Source: Eucommia ulmoides
Taxonomy: Eukaryota; Streptophyta; Magnoliopsida; Garryales; Eucommiaceae
DNA: 64,000 nt
Direction: 5' to 3'
NCBI GenBank assembly: GCA_016647705.1
Contig: CM028329.1
Coordinates: 13,665,910-13,729,909, forward strand
Part shown: positions 29,837 through 41,732 of the stretch, one piece after another
How positions within the stretch are numbered: position 1 is the stretch's first letter
Layout of the letters: the number at the start of each line of letters is the position of its first letter
The notes under the pieces: model-generated
Database searches by the model: none
Told to the model about the DNA's origin: nothing
The model's input: the letters and a program-made list of their open reading frames with translations, nothing else
Program-made: the position numbers and the translations under genes

Positions 29837-31003
29837 TGATGTGTGGTTTATTTACCAACAAATCAAGTACTTTCAAATTCAAATATTTATGTGTTTTCAA
29901 TCACTTTTGTTAGTTTAATGTCTTTCGTAGTGTTTTATAGATTTTTGAATAAATGGGTGAAAAGAGGCAAAGTCAGTACAAGTGTAGTAACTTCAAGGAA
30001 AATTTGGATATAATTCCATTCGATTTTGGGAAAACTCAAAACATAGAAGTTGTATATTTTTTTCTTAGCGTTCCATAAGTTTTTGAATCACCTCAATCGG
30101 AGTTTAGACAAGAAAGTTACATCCAAAATACCAAAGAGTGTCACCGCCGTAGCGGTGACACCACCACCACGGCGGTCAAACAGCAGAGAGTTGCTAAACT
30201 CTCTAGTCTCCTCATTTCTCTCTTTTATTCTTAGATTGGTTGGATGTTTTCTATATATTTAGTTTGTATTTCATTGTATATATGGTTATGGCCATGAAAA
30301 ACTAAACATATATTGTCTAGGGCTTGATGTAATCCACGAAAATGTTGTTTGAATAAATTAATATTTTGTTAATGGTGGTTCATGTTTATTCGATTGTGTT
30401 TACCATTTTGCTATGTTTATATGCTAATTATGATATACAGAGAATACGGGGTTTAACACTCGGGAGAGGTGATCCCGAATTCGGACTAGGGTTTAAACAC
30501 AACGCGACGATCTAACGACCCGGGAGGGTGTTAGAAAGTGTACAATCCGTGACGTTAGGGAGAGAATCATGTGACTAAGTGTCGTATAGACAGTTGAGGG
30601 GGTTTTCAACGTTGACACGATGTCACATATTCACTCACTTTATACTTGGGAGAGGTCGTGAGTGAGATTTCGATACCAAGATTGTTAGATATGATGAATG
30701 TCGTTAATGTATATTAGATTGAAATGAACACGTTTAAATGGACGAAGTTAATCTCTAGGAAAATTACTCCCATTAACGTCTATATTAGTATATTAATATA
30801 ATTAGTTAATTAGTTTAGTTTATTAATTATTATAAAAACTACATTTATGTCGCCTAGATAAAATTAGGTTATGAGAAACACGATACTCAATTACGATCTA
30901 ATCCAATCCATGTGGATACGACAACTCTTACTCTTCCAAAGTTATATTAAAACTTGATCCGTACACTTGCGGTGAAAGTAGCGATGTGAAATTCGCGCTA
31001 CCA
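29837..31003 (+). repeat. 5' LTR of element 1, promoter region deleted
   Basis: 1167 bases against 1419 in the 3' LTR. The difference is a single missing block corresponding to about 34066-34318, which holds the TATA-like ATATATATCC and the presumed transcription start. Confidence 0.8.
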
Positions 31004-31149
31004 AGTTTTTGGTGCCGTTACCGAGGATTGATTTTTAGATTGTTGTTGATATTGTGAGTAAATAACTTGATTTTAATTTAGGCATTTCTTTTGTTTATAA
31101 TTTTTGGTTGTAGTTTTGTTTTTATTTTTCTTGTAGGGTACTTGAAGAT

Positions 31150-32140
31150 GTTAGATCAATAGGTACTTTTGGATTTCTTTCAACAAGATTTCAAACCATT
31201 ATATTGTGCTTGGGAACGGTACAAGGTGTTGCTACTTCGGTTCCCTAATCATCATTTTCTGAGGGAGTGTCAACTACTGAACTTCCTCGATGGGTTACAA
31301 GCTGTAACCAGAAATTGGGTTGAAGGAGAAAACGGTACCACCTGTTTTGACCAACTAACCGCAGACGAGGCCTATTGGTTGTTGGAAGACATGGAGGCAT
31401 TTGACTATCAGATTTGGAATTCTTTTTCAAGCTACCAAAGCATTGGGGATAGTTTAACCATTTCGGAGCCATGGATTGATACCCGAAACCGACACGTGGA
31501 GTCTTTTCCCACCCTGGAAGAAATATTCGCTAATTTTTATTGGGAAGACTCAGGCATTTTGTAGGGATACGAATGACCAGATCAATGAGCACGTGGATCG
31601 TCTTGGTAATATTAAGACGGTCTACACCGAAAGCGATACGACCGTAACGTTTATTCAGACGCAAATCAGTCAGCTTATCTGCTTCATTGAGGTCAAGTCC
31701 GAAGTGGTGGCACTAAGAGATGAACAACTCGAATCCGAATGTGAATCCACCGTGAGGAATCGGAGACAAGCGGAAGGAGCTTGGGAGCATTCACTAGCGA
31801 TGAATCAACTAAGGAGAAAACCCAAGCGTGGATCGAAGATTCTGATTCTTCACCATTAGAGATCCACATTGTGATGCCACCATCGATCCAAGACGATCAC
31901 ATTTATGAGGATTCGATATGGCTCACTTGTCCCCCTCTGACTTTTGCACTGTACATTAAAGCCCACCAAGTACATGAGTCGGTGAAAAGTCTTGCTGAGG
32001 GGTCGAGCCATACATTGCCACATTTTGCCAAGATTGAGGGTGTACTAAATCAATACCCATATGTGGTGTTGTACGACACTTACTATGGGCAGAAGCCACT
32101 CTTTGACGAGCACTTCTCTGTGTCAAGTCGAAGACATTAA
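31150..32140 (+). pseudogene. Athila-type gag remnant
   Basis: The best-preserved piece is the 131-codon frame 31169-31564, with LYCAWERYKVLLLRFPNHHF and TADEAYWLLEDM. These match the C-terminal half of plant Athila gag (consensus AWERFKDLLRKCPHHG then T.EEAYELIEDM). A frameshift near 31560 leads into a charged stretch (QTQISQLICFIEVKSE), and another near 31800 into a third frame ending at 32140. The zinc knuckle and the N-terminal half are missing. Right after the last stop, CTTCTTGGGAGGCAACCCAA is shared with element 2 (45004-45030, minus strand). Confidence 0.7.
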
Positions 32141-33700
32141 ATCAAGCGCTTCTTGGGAGGCAACCCAAGTCAAAAATAAATTAGATCCATCTCCACCGAC
32201 TTGATTCAAAAGTGAGATTCTCTCACCTCCCAGGTACGTGTTCTAAACCCCTGTCTTCATTATCATACTTTACGCTTTTATTGGGATTTCTGATGGGTCG
32301 TTGTAAACAATGACTGTTTTAAGTTTGGGGGTGATGTGTAGTATGTTTAGTATATTTTATTGTTGTTTAGTATATTGTGTGCATGTTTGTTAGTGTAGTT
32401 TGTGTTTATGTGTATTGTTGTGTTGCATGTTGAGTTTTTCATTCATCTGGGCTATTACCCGATGATGATATTATCCCCTAATTATTTGTCGAGGTCAAGG
32501 GCAATGTTTATTCATGTGTGTTCTGTGTGCTTGACATGTCGTTATGATAAAAGTTATTGTAGATCCTAATTTGCACGAGCACGTAGACGCAATGTATAGC
32601 TATTCAATTGATTATAGACCAATTATCCTTTAGCAAGTTTATGACAATTTTCGGGATTCTAGAACCTGATTGGGGGAAACTTGAAGCGAAATCCTAGGCG
32701 AGGTAGTTTAGGAGAAGTGATTTAGGCATTCATTTGATTGCTTGAGCCTTTGAAGCCTACCTTAAAACATGTTTATCCCTCGTTACTTTGTCGAAGCCTA
32801 TAAACCGTTTCAATTCTGAAAACGTATCAAATACCCTGGCCGATTGAACTTTTTCCAAACTTTTATCGCTAAACCGAAGGCACAATTTGAGTGAATCAAG
32901 TTAGCGGTTGCAAATGCTACTTGAAGTGAGCAGTTGGGTTTTGGGTGAACTTTTCATTGGTTCAGTATTCGAGTACTTACTTGTCATTTTTCTTTCATTT
33001 TAACCACGCTCGTGAAATTGTAAAATCAAATAATTTTGGGGGTATGGTTCATGTTGAAAAATAAATAAATACGTAAATATAGTTTAATTTTCATTTCATT
33101 TGACAAGTGAGTATGACGTTCTTAAATATTAGTTCAAGGTTGTTTCGAATTGATATATGGGGGTTCGAGTGTGATTATGCCAAGCATTGTGACTTGGGTA
33201 TCGTTGATTTAACGACGTTAACCCGTTTTATATTTCCAGTATACCCTTGGCCATGTTCCCAACCGAACCAAGTTCTATTGATCTTTATGAATTGCTTAGC
33301 CTCCATTAGTGGAGAGTAGAACCCAGTTAGGTGTATGGATATCCTAATCATTTATGGTTAAATTCATAAGTTTCGTTGGTGGATAATCCAATCTGATCGT
33401 TGGATAGTTATATTATTGAGTTTCGCACACACAAGTTGAAAGGATCTAGAATGACGTTTACCATTATTGAAAGTCGAAATTCAAGAACATCACATAGTGC
33501 ATTTTACTCCTAAACTCGATATAATTGGGGGTTGCTAAGGGAAAATATTTTTTTCTGATTAGTTGAATTCAGAACTCGCATGCCATTGTTTGTGTTTTTA
33601 TTCGTTTTTAGTATTTGTGTTCGTTAACTAGTTGTAGTGGTTTATTTTCTTGTGTGTGTTTTTGCTTGAGGACAAGCAAACGTTTCAGTTTGGGATTATT
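32141..33700 (+). other. Non-coding 3' interior of element 1
   Basis: Long untranslated tail shared in outline with 43459-44990 of element 2 (minus strand). Ends in GCTTGAGGACAAGCAAACG and the purine-rich AGTTTGGGATTATT before the 3' LTR. No pol domain is present. Confidence 0.7.
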
Positions 33701-35119
33701 TGATGAGTGGTTTATTTACCAATAAATCAAGTACTTTTAAATTCAAATATTTGTGTGTTTTCAAACACTTTTATTAGTTTAATGTGTTTTTGTAGTGTTT
33801 TATAAGTTTTTGAATAAATGGGTGAAAAGAGGCAAAGTTGGTACAGATGTAATAACTTTAAGGTCAATTTTGGATACGATTCCATCTAATTTTGGAAACA
33901 CTCAAAACATAGAAGTTTTATATCTTTCTCTTAGCTTTCCATATGTTTTTGAATCACCTCAATCAGAGTTCGGACGAGAACGTTACAGCCAAAATATCAA
34001 AGGGTATTACCGCCGCAGCGGTGACGCCACCATCGCGGCGGTCAAATAACCGAGAGTTTCTAAATTCTCTATATTTCCACTGCGTAACTCTCTACATTTT
34101 CACTGCTGCGGTGGTCCGACTTCAGATATTTTGGATATTTTGGGATATTTCCTTGATATTTTGGATCCCAATATATATCCGTATTGTCCCCAACCACTTA
34201 GCACGTTTTTGGAGTAGTTTTGAGAGCTCTAAACCCATCCAACCAAGAGAAGATCACAAGTCCAAGAAGGAGGAAGAGATCTCGGAGCGGTTTTAGCGAC
34301 GGTTCTTCGGATAATGGCTAGTCTCCTCATTTCTCTCTTTTATTCTTAAATTGGTTGAATGTTTTGTATATGTTTATTTTGTATTTCATTGTATATGTGA
34401 TTATGGACATGAAAAACTAAACATATATTGTCTAAGGCTTGATGTAATCCACGAAAATGTTGTTTGAATAAATTGAGGCTTTGTTAATAGTGGTTCTTGT
34501 TTACCCGATTGTGTTTACTGTTTTGCCATGTTTATATGCTTGTTATGATATATGGAGAATACTAGGTTTGACACTCAGGAGAGGTAACCCCGAATTCGGA
34601 CTAGGGTTTAAACACAACGCGATGATCTAACAACCCAGGAGGGTTTTAGAAAATGTGCAATTCGTGACGTTGGGGTGAGACTCATGTGACTAAGTGTCGT
34701 ATAGACAGTTGAGGGGGACTTCGGCATTGACACAAATTCACATATTCACTCACTTTACACTCGGAAGAGGTAGTGAGTAAGATTCCAATACTGAGATTAT
34801 CGGATAGGATGAATGTCGTTAATGTAAACTACATTGAAACAAACACGTTTAAATGGATGAAGTTAATCCCTTGGAAAATTACTCCAATTAATGTCTATAT
34901 TAGTATATTAATATAATTAGTTAATTAATTTAGTTTATTAATTATTATAAAAACTACATTTATGTCTTGCCTAGATAAAATTAGGTTATGACAAACACGG
35001 TACTCAATGACGATCTAACCCAATCCATGTGGATACGACAACCCTTACTCTTCCTAACCTATACTAAAACTTGACCCATACACTTGCGGTGAAAGTAGCG
35101 ACGTGAAATTCCGCTACCA
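33701..35119 (+). repeat. 3' LTR of element 1, full length
   Basis: 1419 bases with the promoter region intact (TATA-like run at 34170-34178). Contains CCGCCGCAGCGGTGACG near 34011 and related CGGCGG words. Confidence 0.8.
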
Positions 35120-35656
35120 GCCGCTACGCGGTTTCTCTTTTCGGAGAATTAACGCCAAAATCCGAGAGACTAATATTTTATTTTATAAAATTCTAAAAAA
35201 TAAATAAATTACAATGCAATGGAAATAATTTTTTTTTTTTATTTATCGAATCGATTTTTACAACGGTGAATAATAACTACAATTATTACAAATATAATTT
35301 TTAATATAATTCTTAGCGCTGTTTCACTTCTACCGGCCCTACAATCAAAACAATGGAGTTATGAGTCAACGCTTAGTAGGATTTCAACCCTTCTAATACG
35401 TGCATTTAATTAATGCGACAATTAAAATATATTGGCATGATTTTCACATAATTTTCACATAGTCATAATTATTTCACAAGATTTAATAGTTAGAATTTAA
35501 CAACAATAATAGTATAAATCACACAATAGAAAAATTAAATACATATATTAAAAGAATTAGAAATTCTACCTGAAATCCGAAATTGATAATAATCCGCAAC
35601 CGGAACTATTTTATTTTTCTTTTATATTTTTTCCCTTATTTTCGTCCCTGCATCTT

Positions 35657-35697
<41 letters not shown>

Positions 35698-35891
35698 CAC
35701 AATGAAACCGCAACCTGAATAACAACTAAACATGCCCCTTCCACAATATCAAACAAATAAATCCCAAACAACATCCTAGCCTCTTTGCCGATATATTATT
35801 TTTTTTATTTGGTAAATCTGATGATCACCTCTTTTTTTCTTGACCTTATCATTGATTTTTATTATATATTCCATGCACATACACATGTAAC

Positions 35892-35989
<98 letters not shown>

Positions 35990-36297
35990 GGTTGGTTTCA
36001 TTTTCTTCTGTGGGAAGGAAATGATCCTAGCCACATTTATTCATTAATTTATTTAATTAATTAATGAATTTACATAATATCTCCCTTAAAAAAATATTAA
36101 TTATATTTCAAAACTATTAAAAGCATATTTTAAATAGCACAATAATCCTAAAACTTCAAAAACAATTTAAAATTAACATTTAACCCCAAAAATTATCAAA
36201 TATTATTTATACCATAAATTTGCAAAATAAATCCCAAAATATTAAACTTATATAAAATGATATTTTCAAAAATACAAATTTTTCGGGGGATATAGAT
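35120..36297. mobile_element. Older LTR fragment into which element 1 inserted
   Basis: Joined to 29810-29836, the sequence reads TGTAATGACCTGGTTTCC followed by CTACGCGGTTTCTC and AATATTTTATTTTATAAA, matching the LTR family at 13797 and 15181 throughout. It holds a 40-base poly-T run (about 35660) and a CA-then-TA compound microsatellite (about 35903-35985). The right terminus is diverged and not resolved. No coding sequence. Confidence 0.65.
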
Positions 36298-36304
36298 GGC
36301 ACAG

Positions 36305-36565
36305 TTGGTATCAGAGTTTAGATTATAGATTCTGCAGACTCAAAGCTTCGGTTATCGATCCTGTAGACTTGGTGTTATTGTCGTGTCAGTAGTGGACCAT
36401 AGGATAAATTGTTTAGTTGTGAGATTGGTTTGGAACATGAGTTTGGAGTCATAGGTTGTATGTTTGCATTCAACATTGCATTATGCATACATGTCAATAT
36501 GTACTACTGCATTATTACCTTATTTATTGAATTTTGGAACGAAATTTCATTTACATGGGAAGGAT
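36305..36565 (+). mobile_element. Collapsed gypsy interior: primer site and polypurine end only
   Basis: TTGGTATCAGAG at 36305-36316 is an initiator-methionine-tRNA primer site on the plus strand. GGAACGAAATTTCATTTACA at 36538-36557 with GGGAAGGAT (36557-36565) resembles the 3' interior end and polypurine tract, and is followed by an LTR-like start TGTAAGACCCGG at 36566. About 250 bases between them code for nothing, so this is the collapsed core of a Ty3/gypsy element. Confidence 0.45.
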
Positions 36566-37029
36566 TGTAAGACCCGGTCTTACACGTGCATATTTTTAAC
36601 TGTATTTTGGAATATAAAAAAAATGTTAGAGTCTAGTACCTTATTATAAATCTCACTTCAAAATTTTAGGGATAAAATTAATATTTTCTTTATTTTAAGA
36701 GGGATAATAATGTGAATAAATAAATTTAATAAAAAAAATAAAAGAAATTAAAATTAAAGCAAAAATGTGATTGAGAATCATGACACATGTCAAAACTCTC
36801 AACCACATAATTGACAATCATAACATGTCAAACATACAAAAAAAAAAAAAAATAGAAAAAAGGGAGAAAACGGTAAAAGAATGGGTTGTAGTCTCTCAAC
36901 TTTCATATATATATATATATATTGTAAACACATATATATATCCACGTTGAAAAAAAAAAAAAAAAAAAAGAAGAGAAAAGCGCTCGGCAGAACAGGTATT
37001 TCTCAATATTGTTTCTTCATATATATATA
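36566..37029 (+). other. LTR-like remnant and simple repeats
   Basis: Begins TGTAAGACCCGGTC and grades into AT-rich sequence with poly-A (about 36839 and 36950) and TA runs (about 36906-36921). No gene is seen. Confidence 0.4.
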
Positions 37030-37604
37030 CTAGCGTATAACCCGTGCCTAAAGGCACGGGTGTAAAACAAAACGAAAAATAAAATAAAATCACATGATAT
37101 CTTCTTTTTATACAATATTTTACACATATTTCATCTGACCATCAATAATAATAATAGAACAATAATAATAACTAACCATAGAGATTAAATCTTATTTTTA
37201 CTTAGTTAGAGGACTATCATCATTACTTTCATCCAGCTTCCCCGTTTCGTCGCCCACTCTCTAACCGTCGGATACTTGGTGTTTGTCTTTTATTTTTTTT
37301 ATTTTTTTTGGTTTTGGGGAGGGGGGGGGGGCATTTGTTCATATCTAAAAAATTTGTTAAAAAAACTGGGATCAGAAAAACATATTATGTTTCTATTTCT
37401 TTGTTCTAATCCAATTTTAGTAGAAATAAAAACATTAAAAAAAACTAACCAAACAGAACCTTAGTTCTACTGATAGCGAGGTTTTTTTTGGGGTGGGTGG
37501 GTGGGTGGGTGAGGGGTTATTATTACTCATCTATGTAAAATCCCTATGTTGACCAATCGACACGATGAATCTGAACAAAAAATATAGCTTGAAAAAATAT
37601 CATG

Positions 37605-37675
37605 GATTAGAGAGAGGAGATAAACCTGCAATTATCATAATTATTGTACCCAAAACAAATAAATTAAAACTAAAA
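37605..37675. repeat. 70-base internal repeat (pairs with 39084-39154)
   Basis: GAGAGAGGAGATAAACCTGC followed by AATTATTGTACCCAAAACAA occurs at both places, 1.48 kb apart in the same orientation. Confidence 0.85.
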
Positions 37676-39083
37676 ATTTTGCTGGTCTGACCCGGTAATT
37701 TTGCTGCAATTGCCGACCACTTGCAAATGTAATGCACGCTTCATTAGATAATTAATTACACTTACTAACCCCCAAAACAACAACAATTTTTTTCCGAGCA
37801 TCCCATGTAATTTAATAATGGGGTCTTACTTTTTAAACCTGTAACGTAAAAAATAAAAATAGAATAAAAACTATCAACAAAAATATAAATAAATTTTATG
37901 TATATGTAATTTGAAACTTAGGGGTTCAGAAATGTAATTACCAATTTTAAATAAAAAAAAAAATTAACCCATGCTTGAAGGCACGGGTGTAAAAAATGTC
38001 AAACCTAAAAAAAAAAAATTAACATAATTTCTTCTACTTATACAACATTCAATAAAAAAATTAACATTTAAATATCGTCACCAACTAACAATGTATATTA
38101 CAAATCAAAACGAAAAATGATTATTGCCTAAGTTAAACCACATCAAATCAAAACGAAAAATGATTATTGCCTATCTAAATTTCAATATTTCAATTATACA
38201 TTTTGCATGTCTAAATCTCATATTTGGTATTTGATTGGGCATGAGGAGGCAACACCCATGAACACTTTCAGCTAAACAATTCAATTCACAATTTCATTCC
38301 AAAAAATAGATAACTAATGAACATGAACATGAACATGAACATGAACATGCACACACACAAACATTGCCGCCTCCCATAAACACTTTTAGCTAAACATTAC
38401 CCAATATTGTAGTGATCGCGATTGAACGAACACTTTTCGTAAATAAATGAACCCGGATTGTTGTATGTTTACCCACTGTAAACCATAAATTTTAGCTGGA
38501 TGAGAAGAAAAATAACCAAATTGAAACACCATAAGTGAGTTGAAAACGTTTGTAAATAACAATGCAGACAATAGTAAAGCTTGTTGAATGCTTACCTACT
38601 ATAATAAGTGCATTGTCATTTTTCCATCATTCGCCACAGTTTGGCTGCCATTCTTCTACTCTTCATTCCCTATTTTCAAATTAACCACAAAAAGAACAGT
38701 TTGTCTTTTACAAAACAAAAAAGTCAACAATATTTGAGTAACAAAGAGGGCAAAAAATTGAAAAAAAATAAAATAAAAAATAATCAGAAGTATAAGAAGT
38801 ATAGGTGGTTGTGTGCAGTACTTGATACCTTGGTTTTTTTGAGTTAATGCACTGTAATTTTCATTGATGACCCATATTAAACATGTGGTGTGCAAATTTA
38901 GAGTTCTCAAATGCTTCAAAATTGAATTAAAAATCAACAATTAGAGGCAAAAACATCTAATGATTCATACGAACAAATCATACAGACAAACAACATAATT
39001 CTATTTTTAGCAAAAAAATAAATGAAGGTCTCGACAGGAAAAAAAAAAAAAACACATCGAATTCAGATTTTAATAGAATCACA

Positions 39084-39154
39084 ATTAGAGAGAGGAGATA
39101 AACCTGCAATTATTAGAATTATTGTACCCAAAACAAATAAATTAAAATTGAAAA
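39084..39154. repeat. 70-base internal repeat, second copy
   Basis: Direct repeat of 37605-37675 with a few substitutions, consistent with partly duplicated Helitron-internal sequence. Confidence 0.85.
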
Positions 39155-40112
39155 TAAAAATCACAATTACTATTGGAGTACCTGCGATTGCTCTCTGACG
39201 CCTGAAGGAAATTAATATATGGCTTGAAGGTGATTAATATACCATAATCAAAAGAAATAGGTGTACATAACATATATATTAAAATAGTATATTTTATTAA
39301 GATAATTTCAAGGAAAAAAAAAATGTTTCAGGAGAAATCTAATTGTATTGTAAATGTAGAAGAAAAACTCAATGAATTTAGAAGTTGGGGGGGAATTCAA
39401 TATTATATTCGATCTTTTTTGTAAGCACCTTTCTAAAATGTGTTTGTGGTAGCTTTAATTATAGTAACCGAACTTCCAATCCTTGAAATACGGAAACGAA
39501 TTTCTGCTCCAAAATTCATACGACTCACCTTGGGCATCAAATCCCTCAAATTCTACTCTAGAAACTTTAGAACAAATTTCTTCAAATGAAACAAATTTGG
39601 TTTGAAATTTCTATTTCCATGCGAATAGAAAACATCGAACAAACGGATTCGGTGGCAAATGCTCAAATTGAACCTACAAAGATTTTTTTTTTTTTTTTTT
39701 ATATAATATCATTTGTTTATACAACATTCTACACCTATTTGATACTAACAGTTTATTACAAATATAACACAATAAGTATGAATAACATTAATATTCAGAT
39801 ACTAATATAATCCGAATTAAACATGAGTTAAAAACTTACCTTTGAGACGTGATGACAGCGGCATCAGTGGAAAGATAGCAGTGGTTTCCAAATACTCACT
39901 CAAGGGATAAGTCACAGTTGGGAAAAATATAAAAATGAATCGAAGAACTAACTAAATTAAATGAAAATTATGGTAAAATAAATTTAAATCAAACAAAAAT
40001 TCATATAGGCAACCAAAACAGTGAATATAGATAGATAAAAAAAAAATAGTAATCGAAAAAAAAACCAAAAATTATGAAAAATAAGTTATTTAGACTCAAA
40101 TTTGGTGTTTGA

Positions 40113-40241
40113 TCAAGTATAAGGAGGCGACACAGCCAGGGCTGCAACACCGGTTGTGCTTAAGAGAGCAACTCCAAGATCGACACCTCTGACGTACCAT
40201 CTGAGTTGCCCATCCAAGAGATACGGGTCAAAGTTCCCCAT
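40113..40241 (-). pseudogene. Possible captured exon, unidentified
   Basis: A 42-codon minus-strand frame reads MGNFDPYLLDGQLRWYVRGV then DLGVALLSTTGVAALAVSPP. Its balanced composition and amphipathic-to-hydrophobic pattern look like a real protein segment, unlike the AT-rich surroundings. I do not recognise the family. The position inside a candidate Helitron fits gene capture. Confidence 0.3.
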
Positions 40242-41231
40242 GCACGATTTCTATTGAAAATCCTACCTTGGGTGAATCGCAAATTTTAAGGGTGCAAAGT
40301 GCAATTTAGCCAAATCCATTAGATCCGTTATCGTCAGTGTCATCATTGCGTCATTAAGAACACCAGGTGTGCAATTTGGTGGTATGGAATTTAGGCCTTG
40401 GAATTGAAATTTAGGATGAAAAAGAAAGTTCTAGAAACATTAAGGAACAAAAAATGTTAATGGTTATCTCAAATCTGAAATGCACTTCATCTGCTAGAAA
40501 AATAAAAGCTAACAATTTTGAATCAACAACAAATTAGCAGAGAATTTAGAGGAAACTCTGTCAAAAACTCCATTTCTATGATTGATCTACACAATTTAAG
40601 AATTTAAGAAGAAATCATCTGAAAATTCAAGTGTAAACAAATTTAAAAATGAAAGAAAATTGAAATTGTGAGGAATCATAAACATCGAAGAAACCAAATG
40701 GTGAAAGAGAAACTGAAATTGAGAACTCAAGTAGAGATCTGCATCGAAGATACCAAATGATGAAATAGAGAAATGAACCTCAAGAACAAACTGATTTCTC
40801 AATTTTAGTTCAAATCGCCACAACGATTCATTCAACAGATAGGAATTAAAGAAGAAATCATCTGAAAATTAAACTATAAACTGTAAACAAATTAAAATAT
40901 GAGTTTACCTTCAAGCTCCACCCATCAGAACATAATAGAGCAGAACAAAAACACTAACCATAATTAGTTGTACAAAACCTTCAATTCGCATATTGAAGTT
41001 AAGTTTCTCATTTTCACATTTTAGCCTTCCTTAATTTAGTTTCCAATGCCTTAGAACACTATTCCTACAAATCAATTAGAAAATCAAACCCTTTTTCAAA
41101 AAATAAAAGTAAAAATCAGGAAGGTGGTGTTTGGTTGTATGGAATTTAGGCTTTGGAATTGAAATTTAGCACAACCAAACGAATGTATCAGGTGAATGCC
41201 TATAAAGGAACAATAATTACAAAACAAATAT

Positions 41232-41732
41232 ATTTGTTTGTCGGTGTTAGGGTTCGCGGAGATTGTTCGGTATCGGGGTCTTCACGGCGTTAGGGTTTAG
41301 ATCAGGCATCTGGGAGTGAGCAAGAAAAGGGAGAGGCCAGATCTGAACAAGTTGATTTGCACGGTCCTCACTGACATTATTTATCTTAATCAGAGCAACA
41401 TAGATATTTCGTTGATCGTGGATGATGATCTGGCTAGATATGACCTCGACGGTGTTGCATGGGTGGCCGGCTGCAAGAAGAGAGCAAAAGGAAGAGAAGA
41501 GAGTGAGAAAGAAAGAGAGAGGGAGACCTCTTACCTTTGGCCAGATGTGAGTGGCAATGGAGCGGCGACCTTCAAAGAGGAGGCCAGATCTATGAGAATC
41601 GAGAGGCCAAAGAGAAAAGAGAAGCGCGGTGGTGGTTGGCGATGGTGGCGATGGCGATAGTGACAACGACGACCTTCGACGGAGGGCTCCGAAAGCAGAT
41701 GGAGATGGTGTTCTGATTGCAGATGGCGTTGG
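41232..41732. pseudogene. Possible captured gene piece, split from 47004-47150 by element 2
   Basis: A GC-richer stretch open on both strands. The plus strand gives NKLICTVLTDIIYLNQSNID followed by ISLIVDDDLARYD; the minus strand gives ISSQIIIHDQRNIYVALIK. Across the element 2 insertion it continues at 47004-47150 into a GA/CT-rich tract like a plant 5' leader. I cannot tell which strand, if either, was coding, and do not recognise the product. Confidence 0.3.

Larger units (their letters stand above)
29837..35119 (+). mobile_element. Athila-like LTR retrotransposon (element 1), non-autonomous
   Basis: The 5' LTR is 29837-31003, the 3' LTR 33701-35119; both begin TGATG and end GCTACCA. The flanking 5-mers GCCGT (29832-29836) and GCCGC (35120-35124) look like a target duplication with one mutation. 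After the 5' LTR, TGGTGCCGTTACCGAGG (31010-31026) is a degraded form of the TGGCGCCGTTGCCGGGG primer site used by Athila-type elements. The 2.7-kb interior keeps gag remnants but no protease, reverse transcriptase or integrase. It is inserted in an older LTR (29810-29836 joined to 35120 onward). Confidence 0.85.

Noticed and set aside
35849-36034. 61-79-codon frames of alternating Ile-Tyr and Val-Cys
   Set aside because: They are translations of a CA/TA compound microsatellite.
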